A DNA stretch of 64,000 bases. Source: Lepisosteus oculatus. Lineage: Eukaryota > Chordata > Actinopteri > Semionotiformes > Lepisosteidae. The DNA lies in contig NC_090703.1 of assembly GCF_040954835.1 (NCBI RefSeq), positions 12,767,001 through 12,831,000 on the forward strand. The letters run 5' to 3'. Under the pieces are notes generated by a model. That model was not told the DNA's origin and searched no databases. It worked only from the letters and a program-made list of their open reading frames with translations. How positions within the stretch are numbered: position 1 is the stretch's first letter; the number at the start of each line of letters is the position of its first letter. Below, one piece after another: positions 39,561 to 52,927 of the stretch. Position numbers and translations under genes: made by a program.

Positions 39561-42500
39561 AGAAATATTGTGATAAACAGGCAGGGGGGCTGTTTTTCGA
39601 AGCAGTTTGAACTGCTTTGGCGGACTTAATTAATCCAGTCACTGACATCAGACTTGCTTTGGTCTCAGCTGTCGGGCTAAATAAAATCGCCAGGTTCAAA
39701 CACCCAATCTACCCGCGAGTTAAATCCCCACTTCAGAAAGCAGGAGCGGTCGAGCATCGAATCATTCACCCTCACCAGCAAAACCACGTTCGTCTTATTC
39801 CTGACACCAGGAGTTCCAGCTCCTTGTGGAAAACTATAAGGAGATAAAATCTGTTCTAATGGCAATAGCGTAGCCGCTGTATAAACCAGAGAATACCCCT
39901 GCAATCACTGATAAGTGGAATGCGTATTATGTTTACTATATTATGTAATATAATGAAATATATCAAGATGTGATAAAACTATTAAATGTGCGCTAGCACA
40001 CATGTATTGTCATGGGTTAACTTACATTATTATGGCAATGAAGTGGAGCTCTTACTTAAGCCTTGATGTAGTTGTACAATATTGTTTTTATGCAGCAGTA
40101 ATTTATGCATGTACAGTAGCTGTACCAAAATGGGAGGAGCTGGCAGTAGGTCAAGACAAAATATAAGAATATCGTCCGCAATTGTATTTGCACACTGTAG
40201 TGCACCCCTCTGGATGAAAATGTTCCCTAACTTTACCCAACAACATGGAGTGTGAGCAAAGGAAAACTGGACGAGGAGGAGAAGGAATCAACATCAACAC
40301 AATAAAGAATGGAATCCTTTATTTGGTCATTGTCTCTTTTCTTTTCTCAATTATTGATGTGAATCAGCTAGTATAGGTGAGCCCCCCAAGTTTGTAGAAA
40401 CTCTCAAGCCAGGCATAAATGTGACCTAATGGAATAAAAACATAACCCAAATACCATTAGATAAAAGTATATCACCAGTTATCTACAATGATGTTCAGCT
40501 ATGGTGTCTCTCTCAGCCATACCACCTGGCTGATCCATACGAATGAGAGGGGAAAGGTATGGGAGGTGGCAATGTACTGGTGCAGAGCAGATTCCACAAT
40601 GATGTCACGTGGATTTATTCAGTACTACTTAACCCAAAGACATGCACTACTCAGCCTAACAAAGAATTTAAGTGAAAAGGAGCCTTAAAATACTTCATGG
40701 AAAACCATGAAACTTTATATTTTATAAGTAAACATTTAGCTCTTTTTAAAGAAAACACTCAAAAAAGGTACAGAAATGAGTATACGGTGCCCTTCATGAA
40801 ACAAATGCATCGTACTATATTCAACAGGCTCGTTCATATCTGTCCATTCAAAGATGTAGTCAAAAAGGACTCTAAATGTTCCAGGATAGGATGTGTTTAT
40901 CACCTATCCGTGAGCAATTAATACCAACATCGGACTCGAGTATGAACAACAAAAATATTTTGTTTTATTTATTATTTTCGTTTTATATCTTTAAAGAAGA
41001 AATGCATGGGTGAACTGAATCACCCTCCGATCAGGATGGTCTGCTTTTGTTGTTTATCCTTGGTGATGTCTGAAACCTAATCTTATGGTGTGGTTTGGTT
41101 TTCCCTTGTAACATTCTTTGAAGGACAAGAGTCAAATCTGCACAGGACGCACCCTGTCTGTCACACCCACAGAGCAGAACTCACAAGTAAAACACTGGCC
41201 ATTGAGAAACAGTGCAAAGTGTAAGATCTTCCAGCATTATAAACTTTCCCACATGTAGAGTGCAATTAAGATTTGGTGTTGCCAAGATCAAGACTGTATG
41301 GAACTAGGATTGTGTTTATGCCTTCATTCAGTGAACCTCCTCCAGTATATTGTATGAGAGTGAGAAAATACCTGAGGATTACCGGAGGATTGATGGCTGT
41401 CAGACAATACTCAAGTTTCTGCTTCTGTAAACTAACAATGCTGTACCTGCAGTCATTCCTGTTGCTTTGGAAACTAGGGAGGGGTCAGGAGACAGTCAGA
41501 CAGTCAGAGGTATGATTTACTTCTGTATTCTAGGGAGAAGCATAGGCACACACCCACAAAACAATGGAAGAAAAGCTAGCTTATACTAGGTGTTTGACTC
41601 CATCTACATTAAAAACAGATTTGATAAAAATATTTTTTTTTACCCACAAGCTCTCATTTTAAATTGAACATAAATAAGGAAATCATAGACTATGGTACGA
41701 TTTCATTCTGCCACAATAGGAACTCTTTTCAGTTCTTTTTCAGCACTAGTTCCTGTAAAATGTCCCAACAGTGAGGGAAGGGTATGCTTTTTAACTTGGA
41801 TAAAGAATTGATTTGTAAAGTGTCAGATACATATGTAAAATTAGATTAATCTAAGGTCAAATGCCATCATTACTTTTGCACTCAATTGTAATGGCTATGG
41901 GTCATATTTAGTTACACAATCACACAGAGCCGCAACTGCAGTCATGAGACTGTTGCTCATGAAAAAAAGCACGTCTAAACTTGATGACTGTAGAGACTGT
42001 CTTTGCTATACCATTGCCATGGAAACCACTGACAGAGCACGAGCTTCAGCATAACTGCCATTACCGAAATGCCTAACCCTCCCCACCCTCTGCCATGTGG
42101 AAAAGTCAACTCAGCACACACTGAGGCACTCTGTACTCGGGGCTCTGTCCACTAAACTGCCAGGGCAATAAACAAGACTCCTGTCTGAATAACCATGGAA
42201 CATCTCACAGAAACAGGCCCATTACAATCAACGGGACACTTGCAGATTTAAGCTACCAGCTGACAAGTATGTCTGTTTTCAGGCAAACACAAAACATTCA
42301 TTTTCTCTATGTGGAGCACTGTAGGACAGCAGCTCACAGTTTTTCTAAAGAACACGTGCAGAAAACAAAAATTAAACAGTCAACAGGAGGAACATTTAAG
42401 CTTTAGATAATGCAAAACATTTTATTTTTTCATATTGTGATTATTACAAACTCAAATAACAATCAAGTTCTGAAGTAATATGGTCAGAGAAAACAGATTA

Positions 42501-43472
42501 CTTTTATATAGAAATCACAATATAGTTCCCGTCTTGAAGCACTATATAAAATAGCCATTGTGCTAGTGTGGATGACTTCTGAAGATACACAGGAATGTTC
42601 TCCATTTTGAAATAAATTACTACCTTTGGTACTTAAATCTAATGTCCTACTGTATAAAATCAGAAAATGATTTTTTAAATTATTCATTTAGCAATTGTTT
42701 GGCAGTTGTGCTTTCCCTAAAGTGTTCTGTCTGGCACACTTGTTCATTGTACTACTGTAGTTGTGCAACACAAGTGTGATATTTTTGGTGGTCAGGGAGT
42801 ATTTTCATTCTCCCCAATAAAATATAAAGTTCATCTCAAAGCCACAAACCCAAAAAAACTAGAGTGGATATTTGCTAGACTAGCACATGACAATGGCTTT
42901 GACATTTCTGTCTTTGCTGTGCTTTAAAAGATTGATTTCAAAAAGTGGATTCTTGCTTTTGGACAAATCTTGTTTTTAAGCTCTTCTCCAATTGAATGGC
43001 TTGACTAGATGCAGTTTTCCTCTAATTTAAATCCACCATACTGACAACTGATGACATTCTGTTTTAGATAAATATTGAGGGCAACAGCTCAGCTTAAATG
43101 TTACAGACATGATTTTAAAGGTAAATGCAGGTCAACATAAAAGCTGAGAAACTACAGTTTAATCAGAAAAATAGAAAATTACATTTTCTGATCTAAACCT
43201 GATCTAAACAGAGACAGAAACAGGGCTGTTTTAAAATTAAAAACCCTTCACATGCATTTCTTTACCAGTTTATGTATAAAAGTAACAGTAGACATGCATC
43301 AGAATAAAAAAATGTTCCTATAGTATGTTTGAAAAGACTTACAACATTTTCTATAAAAGAGAAGAAGCAGAACTTTTCCTGGAATACCGTAAAGATTGCA
43401 GCCTGCATCCATTCAATTATATTTATGTGCCTTAATCATTAATGATGTACATACATTATACATAGAATTTGT
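39561..43472. other. Intergenic region between the two galectin genes, no gene recognised
   Basis: This AT-rich DNA separates the 5' end of the first galectin gene from the 3' end of the second. The few ORFs of 60-80 residues show no family features. I see no clear mobile element. Confidence 0.5.
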
Positions 43473-43478
43473 TTTATT
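43473..43478 (-). terminator. Candidate polyadenylation signal for the second galectin gene
   Basis: AATAAA on the minus strand, about 250 bp after the stop codon. Another lies at 42421-42426 and could give a longer 3'UTR. Confidence 0.5.
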
Positions 43479-43726
43479 TATGCACCTTCTCCTACGTTTT
43501 GTGTGTTGTAGTGCTGCAGCCTGTAGTGCAATGTTCTTGGACATTACAGCATGCAGATGGATAATAATTGTCCTATACTTTCAAATACTAACATTAATCA
43601 GACCCAGTCGAGACCCATAATATTTAAACGTATCACTGCAATGTCCTAGAGTACACTCCAGGTAGCTCTAGTACTTTGGCTAGTGCTGCAGTAAGACCTG
43701 CTGGATGCCGTGAAGGCCTCTGGGTG

Positions 43727-46700
43727 TTAGACCATGCTGGGAGTTACACTGAACAGAGTCACGTCCCCCTGGACTCGCAGAAGGGTCACGTCCTTCAGTG
43801 GCTGCACACGGTGCCTGAACTCCAGCAGATGAGCTCCGTCCACTGCGACTTTATACACCTCCTCCTCGCACAGGACTTTAATCTGAAAGGAGCAAGAAAG
43901 GGTGGTTAAACCACTGTTTACGGTTGTTAAGGTACTGTAACATGTTGCAAAGGTAACAAGCAGAGGTTGACCCCACACTGAAAAGTAAAATGAGAGATCA
44001 CTACATATTCCAAAACAAGCACCCTTGCGATCTCACATTTGAAGAGGCGCCACAACTGAAACACAATTTCTTCCACTCTGTGTGAAATTAACCTCTACTT
44101 GTTCCTTTGCAGCTCACAGCTCACATGCTAGCAATCATCCTGAAATGCTTTTTTCCCCCCATTACTTCTTAAGATATTAGCACTTTTCACAACCTCAGTT
44201 CAGCATCAAAGGGATTTTGCTTTATTTTCTTGTTTTATTATTTTACAGAGTCTGTGAGAAGGAAGTTCTTCATCACAATTCCTCTACACTGCAGTTATGT
44301 TCCATAGTAGGCAGTACCCAGGCTTCAATTCATGTATTCTGTATAATAATTATTTTCTGTATAAGAGCAAACATCTGATTGAACCGCACTCACACATACT
44401 GTATATCACAGGATACAAGACCACCACTATTTGACCTTATCTTTTAATTACTGAGGAATAGGAAGTAATTAATTGTGTAAGACAGGACATATAAAGGGGA
44501 GTGTAGCTGCTAATTATATGGAGTTAAATAATATAAAATATCTGAAGTTTTACAAAGTGTCATTATCACACCCAGTGTGTTTTTAAAGATCCTATTTACT
44601 GCAGCTGTAACTGTGAAGAGACTGGAGAAGAATAACAAAATTCTAAGTATTTTCCTGTAGTGCAGGAATGCCTCTATATTCCAAAAACTGAAATGATAAC
44701 ATATAGAGGATACAGTTATTCCTTAAACGGACTGATCATTGTCAAATATGTAATTTGACTCTCATTGCATGGCATTGTTCCTTAAAGAAAATGGATAAAA
44801 TAACTGAAGTGTCCTGTTAGTCTGTTGAGAAATGTTAAAAGAGAACAGAAGCCATTCCTTCCCCATTATTAACACAGGCAGAGTTGTTGAGTTGGTTATT
44901 TAATATAATTATAACTATAATATTCAGCTGTTACCCTCTTACCTCGAAACGCTTCCCCTGCTCAAAGGGAAACCCTCCCTGTCTCTCTTCAGGGCCCCAG
45001 CCCCCGTTTAAAAACGAGTTGCGGACCACCGTGTTCTCAGTGAACCGAGGGTTGAAGTGAAAGGCCACATCCGAGCCACGTACAAAATCAAAGTGAAACC
45101 TGAAATACAACCAGGACATCCCTGAATCTGTGAGGGAAACGGAAACAGTACTGACAACGGGCCTCACCCTTGCTGTGAACAGACTTTCGTTCTACTCATC
45201 CTCGAGATTTCACACCTGTATCGGTCGTCTATTGTTCCACTTCCTGCTGCGTTTCTATTTTACTATCAGCGGTTACAGCAAACGAGAGAATCAGGGACGA
45301 TCATCAAGCGACTGAAGGAAAACGTCCAGCCCCAAGCAAAAGCTGATGGCAGGAAGAGCGAAGATCTAAGATGTACCAAATACGTAAGATAAGAGTGAAC
45401 ATCCTGGAGAATTGGAGGAAGAAGAGCTTGTGTTGAAGAGGGCAGGCAAGCATAAAATGAACTATGTAGGAAGAAGTGGAAATGATGGTCAAGACTTTAA
45501 AAAGCAACAAGATCACTGGTTTTGACAGGAATTCCAGTTGTGAATATTTATGCAGCAGTTACGCAGAATATACAACGAAATATGGAAGAGTGGAAAAAGG
45601 CCCAATTCCTGGTGTCCATCCATTGTCACAATGTTTCCAAAGACAGGAAACCCAAAGGACTGTGCAGTTGGATGCCATATCTCTTGTGAGAGGGTAAAAG
45701 ATAGAACACAAAGTTCAGTGAAGAAGGATAAAATACCTTAGGTTTACCAACTAGATAGACCCTAGCTGTAACAGATGAGGAAAGAAGCAGTTGAGAGACA
45801 GTAGTGAGAAGGACTATAGACTGTATAAATAAGGATAAATGGAAAGAAATAGGAATATGTAGAAATCGTGCTGACACGTAAGAAGTTAGAATGTGAGGAA
45901 CAGTTTCTTATATTTTGGAAGTTTAATAACAGGAGACAGTAAATACAAGTACAGTGAACAACAGGAGCAGCATTACGGACATCTGGTAGACTAAAGGAGA
46001 TCTGGGAGAATGGCAACCTAACTTCCTGTTTCCTTGATTTGGACCTTGAAGAAAAAAGCAAGGGGAAGGATGAATGTATTTCTAGAAGAGCTACAGGAAG
46101 ATTTTAAAAAGCAACTGGTAGCAAAATATAAGAGAGGATGGTTTTGGAATCTATCAGAAAATAATGAAGAAGGGTCTCACAGGCCTGGTCACTCTTGGGT
46201 GCATTCTAGGGATGATTGTTTGATTGAGTTACAGCTGGATTTTAAAGTCAAAATGCACAATCAAAGAGCAATGCTTGTATAGACAGCGCACCTATGTGTT
46301 CTGAAACATTAAGCATTTAAATGTGCGTTTCACCTTACAGGAAGTCTCTTTACCGGTGCATAAAAAACAGCTAACCTTCACAAGTGTCAAATAACAAGCA
46401 AAAATAGAAAAATACAGATGGGTCACTCTTTTAAACTATCGCTGCTTCGTCAGGCTCTGGATCATTTATGTGAGGTTTGGGGCTGGGCAGAAGAGTCTAG
46501 AGTGCTTTCAGAGGATCAAGAACATGTCCCAAGTCCTTTAATAATGAGAGAGAAGCCTGTTGGTGTTACCTCTCCGAGTTCTTTGTAGGTTCTCCTACGA
46601 TGGTGATCATCAGGCGTGGCAACACCCCTGCCTGTAAGGGCAGCTCATAGGGAACAGTCTGAAATAAGAAGGACACTTTTAAATACACGATTTCTTACTG

Positions 46701-49700
46701 AAATCGTCCTTCAGAAGCAATAAAACTAAGAATTCCTGCTGCCTTTTTACTGTGTGCAATGAGGAATTCCTATTATTGCTGTTTTTGTTGAGTGAGTTTA
46801 GGAAGAACTTAAATAAGAACCAATGTTTTATATACAGCAAGATGTTATGTCCATTTCCATGAAGCACTCAAACATCTGAAAAACAATAGTGGCCGGCTAG
46901 TCTGAAGATCCAGCTTTAGCAAGAATTTTACTGAAAAACAGCATAGAATGTCAATAACCTGCTGGTGCTGTTGTTAAGCAACACAAAGGGCAGTACTTAT
47001 GGAAGTGGGAGTGACTGCATGTTTTCCATCACAAATCTTATATATACACCTAGAAAGGCAAACAAATGGTATAGAAACTTTAAAGAAGAATGTATGGCAG
47101 TTGGTATAAAATGGTTATAGGTGTTTAGTTAATGCTGCACCTACAGTAAATACAGCAAAATGACCGTTCCCTCGCATGTTTACAATACGTTGAACTTCTG
47201 TAAATTTGAATAAAACTTAGTGGAGATTTTGTTCATTCCAACAGGGTAAAAACTGCTTTCTCCACGGAAGTCTTTGATGGTGTCAGAAAAGCACTACTTA
47301 TGGATGAATTTGTAAGATCTGAGCTGTTTAACTTAAATACACTGCCATGATAAAACAGAAAAGGCAGTTGAGGAAAGAATCAAGAACACATTTCCATAAG
47401 GATACAGGCAAGTATGATCACATCCGCACTGTTGTGTACATATGAAGATGATGTTCAGAAGTCCAGCCTGTAAAGCAGTCTAGAACTGCATCTATTGAGA
47501 ACTTTTATATATAATTCTCCCAAAGCTCTAAATTTAATCAAAATTAAGACCTCTTACCAATCACAAACTAAAAGCTCTATACCCAGTGGCAGCTTTTTGT
47601 TGTCCAAGGGCTTCTGGATGCTAAACAACAGTAACTACTATCAAACACTGGGCGTGTTGTTCACATTGCTGAGGGTTTCAAATGTAAGGTTTAATCCAGG
47701 CCTACGTACAGTACTGCAGTTATAAACAGGCTCCTATAATATCCTACTATTTTAAAGTCTGGCATGTTTAGGACAAGCTTAGAGGAACAATCTTATGAAG
47801 CCATGGGTTAGTTGGCTGTACCGTATTGATGGCAAAAAATACTTTTCTGTTCTCCTTCTTCCAAAGAAGTCATCCAAGGTTGGATGACATGAGGCTAGAA
47901 AAAGCCTCTTCTGAAGACCCCTTAATGTAAAAAACATTCCAGCAGCTAGGAACCACTCCCAAAATATTTCAGCTTGACAACACATTTCATTCAGGTATGA
48001 GTTCACAAAATAAAAATATTTTAAAATGTATTGAATCCTTTTATCTTTTCAGATATTCTGTACACTTTAGCAGATTAGAATTTGCTGACCAGCCCGTGTG
48101 AACACTGCACACTTTTAAAAGACAGCATTACATTCCTGAAGACGGTAAAAAATTCTTGTCTTTTTGTTTGAAAAATACTTGTGGTTCCTTGAAATTGCCT
48201 GAAGGAAAAAAGCCATATCTAACAAATGAATGTCACTCGTATTCTTGTAGAGAGAAAGAAACATTGTGGAGGAAAGTTTAAAATCTGCCGAGGCCTAAAA
48301 ACGTCTGCAGACATCTAATGTCACTTAAAGTTTGCCATCACTATGAATCAAAACCTGAAAACACAAGGCTGCACTTTTTTCTCTTAGGCCTCTCTCATTT
48401 CTGTGTATTATCCTAAACCACAAGTACAACACTTTGCATATTATCCTCCATAAGGTTACAGGCCTTGCAAATCATGTGCTCAAAAGTTAAAAACCTACAG
48501 CATTTTAAAAAATTGTTGTCCATTCCATAACCAATATATACCTGGACACAGATTGAATTCTTTGCAGTTAGACAAAAATCATGTATAAAAATAGAGCGAC
48601 AGGATCACAGGCATGGCAGCTGCTCAAAGATAATGTAGTTTTAATTAATTTTCATGGAGATATTTGTTTATATAAATGAAGGACAATCATTATTAAGCTC
48701 ACGGTGTTTCGCTGTTGAGGAATGGTCTCACTCTATGAACTCGGTGGCTGTACAATTTTGCAAAGCAGGAACCAATTGGTGGAATTATATGACACTTTAA
48801 TCACACACATGCAAGAAAATCCACTGCTGACAGCTAATACACAAATTCTTGACATGTTCTATTAAGAGTTTGCTTGGTTTTATTAAACAAGTCCACACAA
48901 AAGACAAGCAAAAATACTGATTTATGTACAGCATTTTACCCATGATACTGTATATGGTAATTACAAGCAAATGCACTGTATATTACTCAAGGAAAAAAAC
49001 CCTTATTTCCAGCAGGCATCGCTGTCTGCAAGTTGCCACACTTCAACATCATCAGCAGGCCAAACCCATCAGTGAAAAGAGACAAAGTTGTCCAAGCTGA
49101 ACTTCAGAAAGGAAAAAAAAGAAGGCAGTAGAACTGTGATGTCTTCATCCGTTAAATTGTAGGAGAAATCACTGCGATCAAATGTATGGTGGGTTATATC
49201 TGGGCTGAAAGAAAAGAATACATTATTTTGAATCCCTGAGAATCTCTTTAAGTTACGATACACGCCTCCACCTCTGCAACTGTTCATACACCAGAGAAGC
49301 CTGCAGAACTGCCACCAGACCAAAGGGAACATTAAACCTGTGCACCAGATTCATTCCCACACCACAGAACACCAGGCAGAAACTTGCTACACACTGCACA
49401 CTGCCCTTACAGGTACCAGTTTCCTATAGGGTAACCTACAACATAAGAGACAGAACAAACGTTCTCCTCTACAGAATAGGAATATGTTTGTCTTATAACA
49501 GAACAGAATGAGCTTGTCCACTTTACCAACAACATGTTAAAGCATTCTGCTTACTTTGACCACTGCCAATATTAAGGTTGATCTTCAACATGTTCTTTTT
49601 CTATATTTTGACCTGTGTTTGAACATTTCCTACCCTGCGTGTACACATTTCCTTCTGTTCTACTGTTCAGAACACTGTACACGGTACAATGCAGAGATGG

Positions 49701-51265
49701 AAGTACTATAGAGGTATTTGCAAAATGCCTCAGAACCACATTCCCTGAGTTTTGGTGAAAAGGGAAGGACAGCAGCAGAGCTGTATAATAAGTACATTTT
49801 GGTCAAATCTTCAGGTCATGATCTATAATGACACAAGAATAATGTAAGGTGATACATAATTTGTTATTCCTTTCTGCTATAATTTTCCACTGCAAAACTG
49901 GCCACCCAGTTGGTTTCTCTGTGGTTGCTTAGCCACTGATATGCCTCCACTACGTCACACCTCACGGGAACCAGCAGGACTGCGGCCATCGCTCCCCGCT
50001 CCCTGCCAGGCAATGGGCCGAGAGCACAGTACAGTACTTCCACCTCTGCGCGAAGGGTGTAGAAGTGACTTTAGAGGTCCTCACTCACCAGGGCTCCCCC
50101 AGGAGCAGGGGGTCCACCGAAGGAAGGGGTGGGAAAGGGGTTCCAGGGCCCAGCAGATCCTGGGGGGCCTGCGGGGCCCGGCTGACCTGGGAAGGTCCCC
50201 GAGCTGGGGGGGCCCCAGGTACCAGAAGGAAGTGGAGGATACGCGGCCCCAGGGAAGCCAGGGTAGGCACCAGAGCCAGGAGCAGGGGGGAAGGTTCCAG
50301 GGGCACTGGGTCCATAGGGCCCTGCTGCAGGAGGTCCACCAGGGTAGGGCATGTGAGGCGCGGGGTAGGGCCCTGGAGCTGCTCCCGGCCCCGAGGGATA
50401 TGGTCCAGGGGCACCAGGACCAGCTGGATAGGGTCCTGGGCCACCTCCAGGAAACTGTCCTGGAGCTCCTCCTGCAGGGTACTGTCCTGGGACCCCAGGG
50501 CCCGATGGGTACTGTCCTGGGGCCCCAGGGCCCGATGGGTACTGTCCTGGGGCCCCAGGGCCCGATGGGTACTGTCCTGGGGCCCCAGGGCCCGATGGGT
50601 ACTGTCCTGGGGCCCCAGGGCCTGCGGAATATGGTGCTTGACCAGAGGGAACTCCAGGATACTGCCCTGGTGCTCCAGGACCTGAGGGGTACTGTCCAGG
50701 AGTTGGCCCTGGAGCACCAGGGAAATGGCCAGGTGCACTTGGGCCTGAAGGATACTGGCCTGGGGGAGCAGAGGGCCCGGAAGGCCACCCTGGATTGGCA
50801 GGAGCAGCGGTGCTGGCCGGGTCAGCAGGTTTGGTGTTGCTCACTTTGGCTGCTTTGCCGGGAAGATCCCCCTGTAAAGCATCTGCTAGCTGCACAGAGA
50901 GGAAGCAGAAATGACAGTGTTACACGTACAGGGCTGGACCATGATCTTACTGAGGCAGGGATGAAGTCCGAGAACTGACTCACCACAACCCATTAAAACG
51001 CTACATGCTTCACGTCCATTTTATTTATGAAAAAACTTTCATTTAAAAATTCAGTAGACTCACACAAGGGTAACATACTCATAAACATTTTAACTTGACA
51101 ATTCATACAGGTGTCCATCTTTGGTGCTTAAATATCCATTTCCTCCTATGGCCCTTTTTTTTGTTCAGGTAAAAGAGTAAGTACTCAAAATACGAGACAA
51201 AACTCAAGCAGCAGGCCATTAGCCTCAAGGTTGAACATACAAGAACTCACCGAGAAGTCATCCAT
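43727..51265 (-). CDS. lgals3: Galectin-3 paralog with expanded Tyr/Pro/Gly-rich N-terminal domain
   Basis: This is the second chimera-type galectin, tandem with the gene at 31871-36934. Coding exons on the minus strand are 51265-51251 (MDDFS), 50889-50089, 46658-46570, 45099-44943 and 43882-43727, giving 405 residues. That is much longer than human galectin-3 (250) because the repeat exon encodes 267 residues. This exon opens LADALQGD, then holds [10 protein letters not shown]-type units, four of them identical in a row, with about 16 Tyr and 3 Trp. The CRD keeps HFNPR, the Asn of VVRN, Trp of GWG, and Glu and Arg of PEER. The loop between NPRF and VVRN is three residues shorter than in human and in the neighbour. 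It has no signal peptide, so export would be unconventional as for galectin-3. A noncoding first exon lies near 52.93-53.04 kb. Splice phases match the neighbour exactly. Confidence 0.94.
45470..45720 (+). pseudogene. Fragment of an RTE-type reverse transcriptase
   Basis: In two frames separated by a shift, the plus strand gives [10 protein letters not shown], then [15 protein letters not shown] and [10 protein letters not shown]. This order resembles the start of the reverse transcriptase domain of RTE-clade LINEs (…KATGxDGIP … IWKxGxxPxxW … PKKGNxxDCxNYR). The frame decays afterwards. It lies in a galectin intron and is dead. Confidence 0.5.
46950..50000 (-). other. Intron of the second galectin gene, nothing recognised
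   Basis: This is part of the interval between the repeat exon and the first CRD exon. AT-rich, without a recognisable exon or clear repeat family. Confidence 0.5.
50481..50630 (-). repeat. 30-bp coding minisatellite in the second galectin gene
   Basis: Five units begin with actgtcctgg at 50481, 50511, 50541, 50571 and 50601, an exact 30-bp period. Three consecutive units are identical in DNA. Each unit encodes ten residues, [10 protein letters not shown]. Confidence 0.95.
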
Positions 51266-52927
51266 TTCCTGCAAAGCAAGCAAAAACAGGGGGAAGATTA
51301 TCATTTTGTCTTATTCTCAACAAAATGAGCAAAGCAACCAATAGTTTCTTTTATATCAATTTCTTTACATATATTTATTTTATTCGATTATATATAATGG
51401 AGAGTTCCTGCATTTTTATATTTCTATATTGAAAGAAATATCAAGTTCTCTCAAAAATCCCTTTGAAACTCACTATTCATCACTATAATACATATGTGCA
51501 TTCAATCGGGAAATAAGCGTCCATATATCAAAACAGAGGGCAAAGAGAAGTGCTCAAAGACTTCGTTGAATGGCAGTTTTCTGGTATGAAATGAGTTCCA
51601 AACAATCTTGACTTTTCTGGGCCAAATCACATCTGACCCTTTTTGTGAGCAATGCAGGTCAGTCTGATTGGAATAAAATGTGAACTTCAAAGTTTGACTG
51701 CCACACAAATAGTGACGACTGTAAGACATGATCGCTGTGTGTTTGGCATACTCGGGTGGACCTTAAAGTTGTTAACTATTTTTATGTTTACATGGAAACC
51801 TCAGAAGAGTTTCTGCGAACAGAGATACACAACGCTAGTCCTCCAGGGTAGGTTTTCTATGGCTCTTTTAATCTTCAAGAGCTAAAGTCCACGAAAAACT
51901 GTCATTTTGTCCCAGTTGAAGCAGAGTTAATATGGATTAAGTCATTAAGAGCAAAGGTGAAACCGCCCTCCAGTTCTGGAGTTGTGCGCCGTTTCCGAGA
52001 AGCTGTGAGTAACGCAGAGTGAAATTTTAAAAAGACGAACCAAACGCACTTCAAAACTAAAGACGTGCCAAAACAAACGTAACAGTGCATCTAATGTCGC
52101 TAACAAAATAAACATCAGGATTAAAAGGAAAGTTTACTAAATCTCTGCATCCCTGCAGTGTGAACACATGCAAACTGAGTCCCCCCGAAACAAGGAAGTC
52201 GAAGCACGAAAATGTTCTGCGCTCCACTCTTACACAAACTCGGTTATATATGAACAACAAACATTGATGCAATAGACAGGTTTCATACCAAACGAACAAA
52301 TCAAGTTCTTTAGAAACGAACACGCTGCTTAAAAAAAGAAAGCTGTGGTTTTTAAAATATTTTTAATAGCAAAATTTAAAAGGCCTATCTCACCCACTCC
52401 CATTAAAACATAGCCAGGTGACACATTATAAAGAAATAACTAAATATTATAACTAAAATAATAAACAATATAACTAAATATTCAGTTAGCCTTTCAATGA
52501 CGTGCTGCCCGTCTGCATTTTCCCCAAACAGCAAAATACTGCTATACTGACTGAAAAAGCTGAATTCAGCTTTTGAAATGTAAGCGCAGCCGCGATCGTT
52601 AAAACTCCCACTTAAGTATTTTTTGTATAAAAAGAAAAAACAAACAAACGGGGTTTGGGATTCTTTTTCACTTCGGTGATTAGGGTCAACCATTCAAAAA
52701 AATAATTTTAATCATCGGCTTTCTGAGAAAACGCAAACTCAAGAATCTGCGATTTAAAAAATGGGTCACTTCGCTGTACCCCGTCCAGTAAACTTATTCT
52801 GTATATATGGTTTGGATGAAGTCTTTCTAATCGGTTCGTGAACCGTCCGTAGCTCTAAACATTCAGATTCAAAACAAGCTAATTTCATAGGAGAACATGC
52901 ACAAAATTGCCGTTATTAACAACTTAC

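Noticed and set aside
41273-41515. Plus-strand ORF of 80 codons between the galectin genes
   Set aside because: No flanking splice signals fitting an exon and no recognisable family; treated as chance.
43396-43620. Plus-strand ORF opposite the 3'UTR of the second galectin gene
   Set aside because: No family features, and it overlaps the likely polyadenylation region of a well-supported gene.
50081-50788. Two other minus-strand open frames in the same exon
   Set aside because: They are alternate frames of the 30-bp array and do not continue into the CRD exons in phase.
49941-50978. Long plus-strand ORF (345 codons) over the galectin repeat exon
   Set aside because: It is the antisense shadow of a GC-rich 30-bp repeat, which keeps several frames open on both strands. 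Only the minus frame joins correct splice sites and galectin CRD exons.
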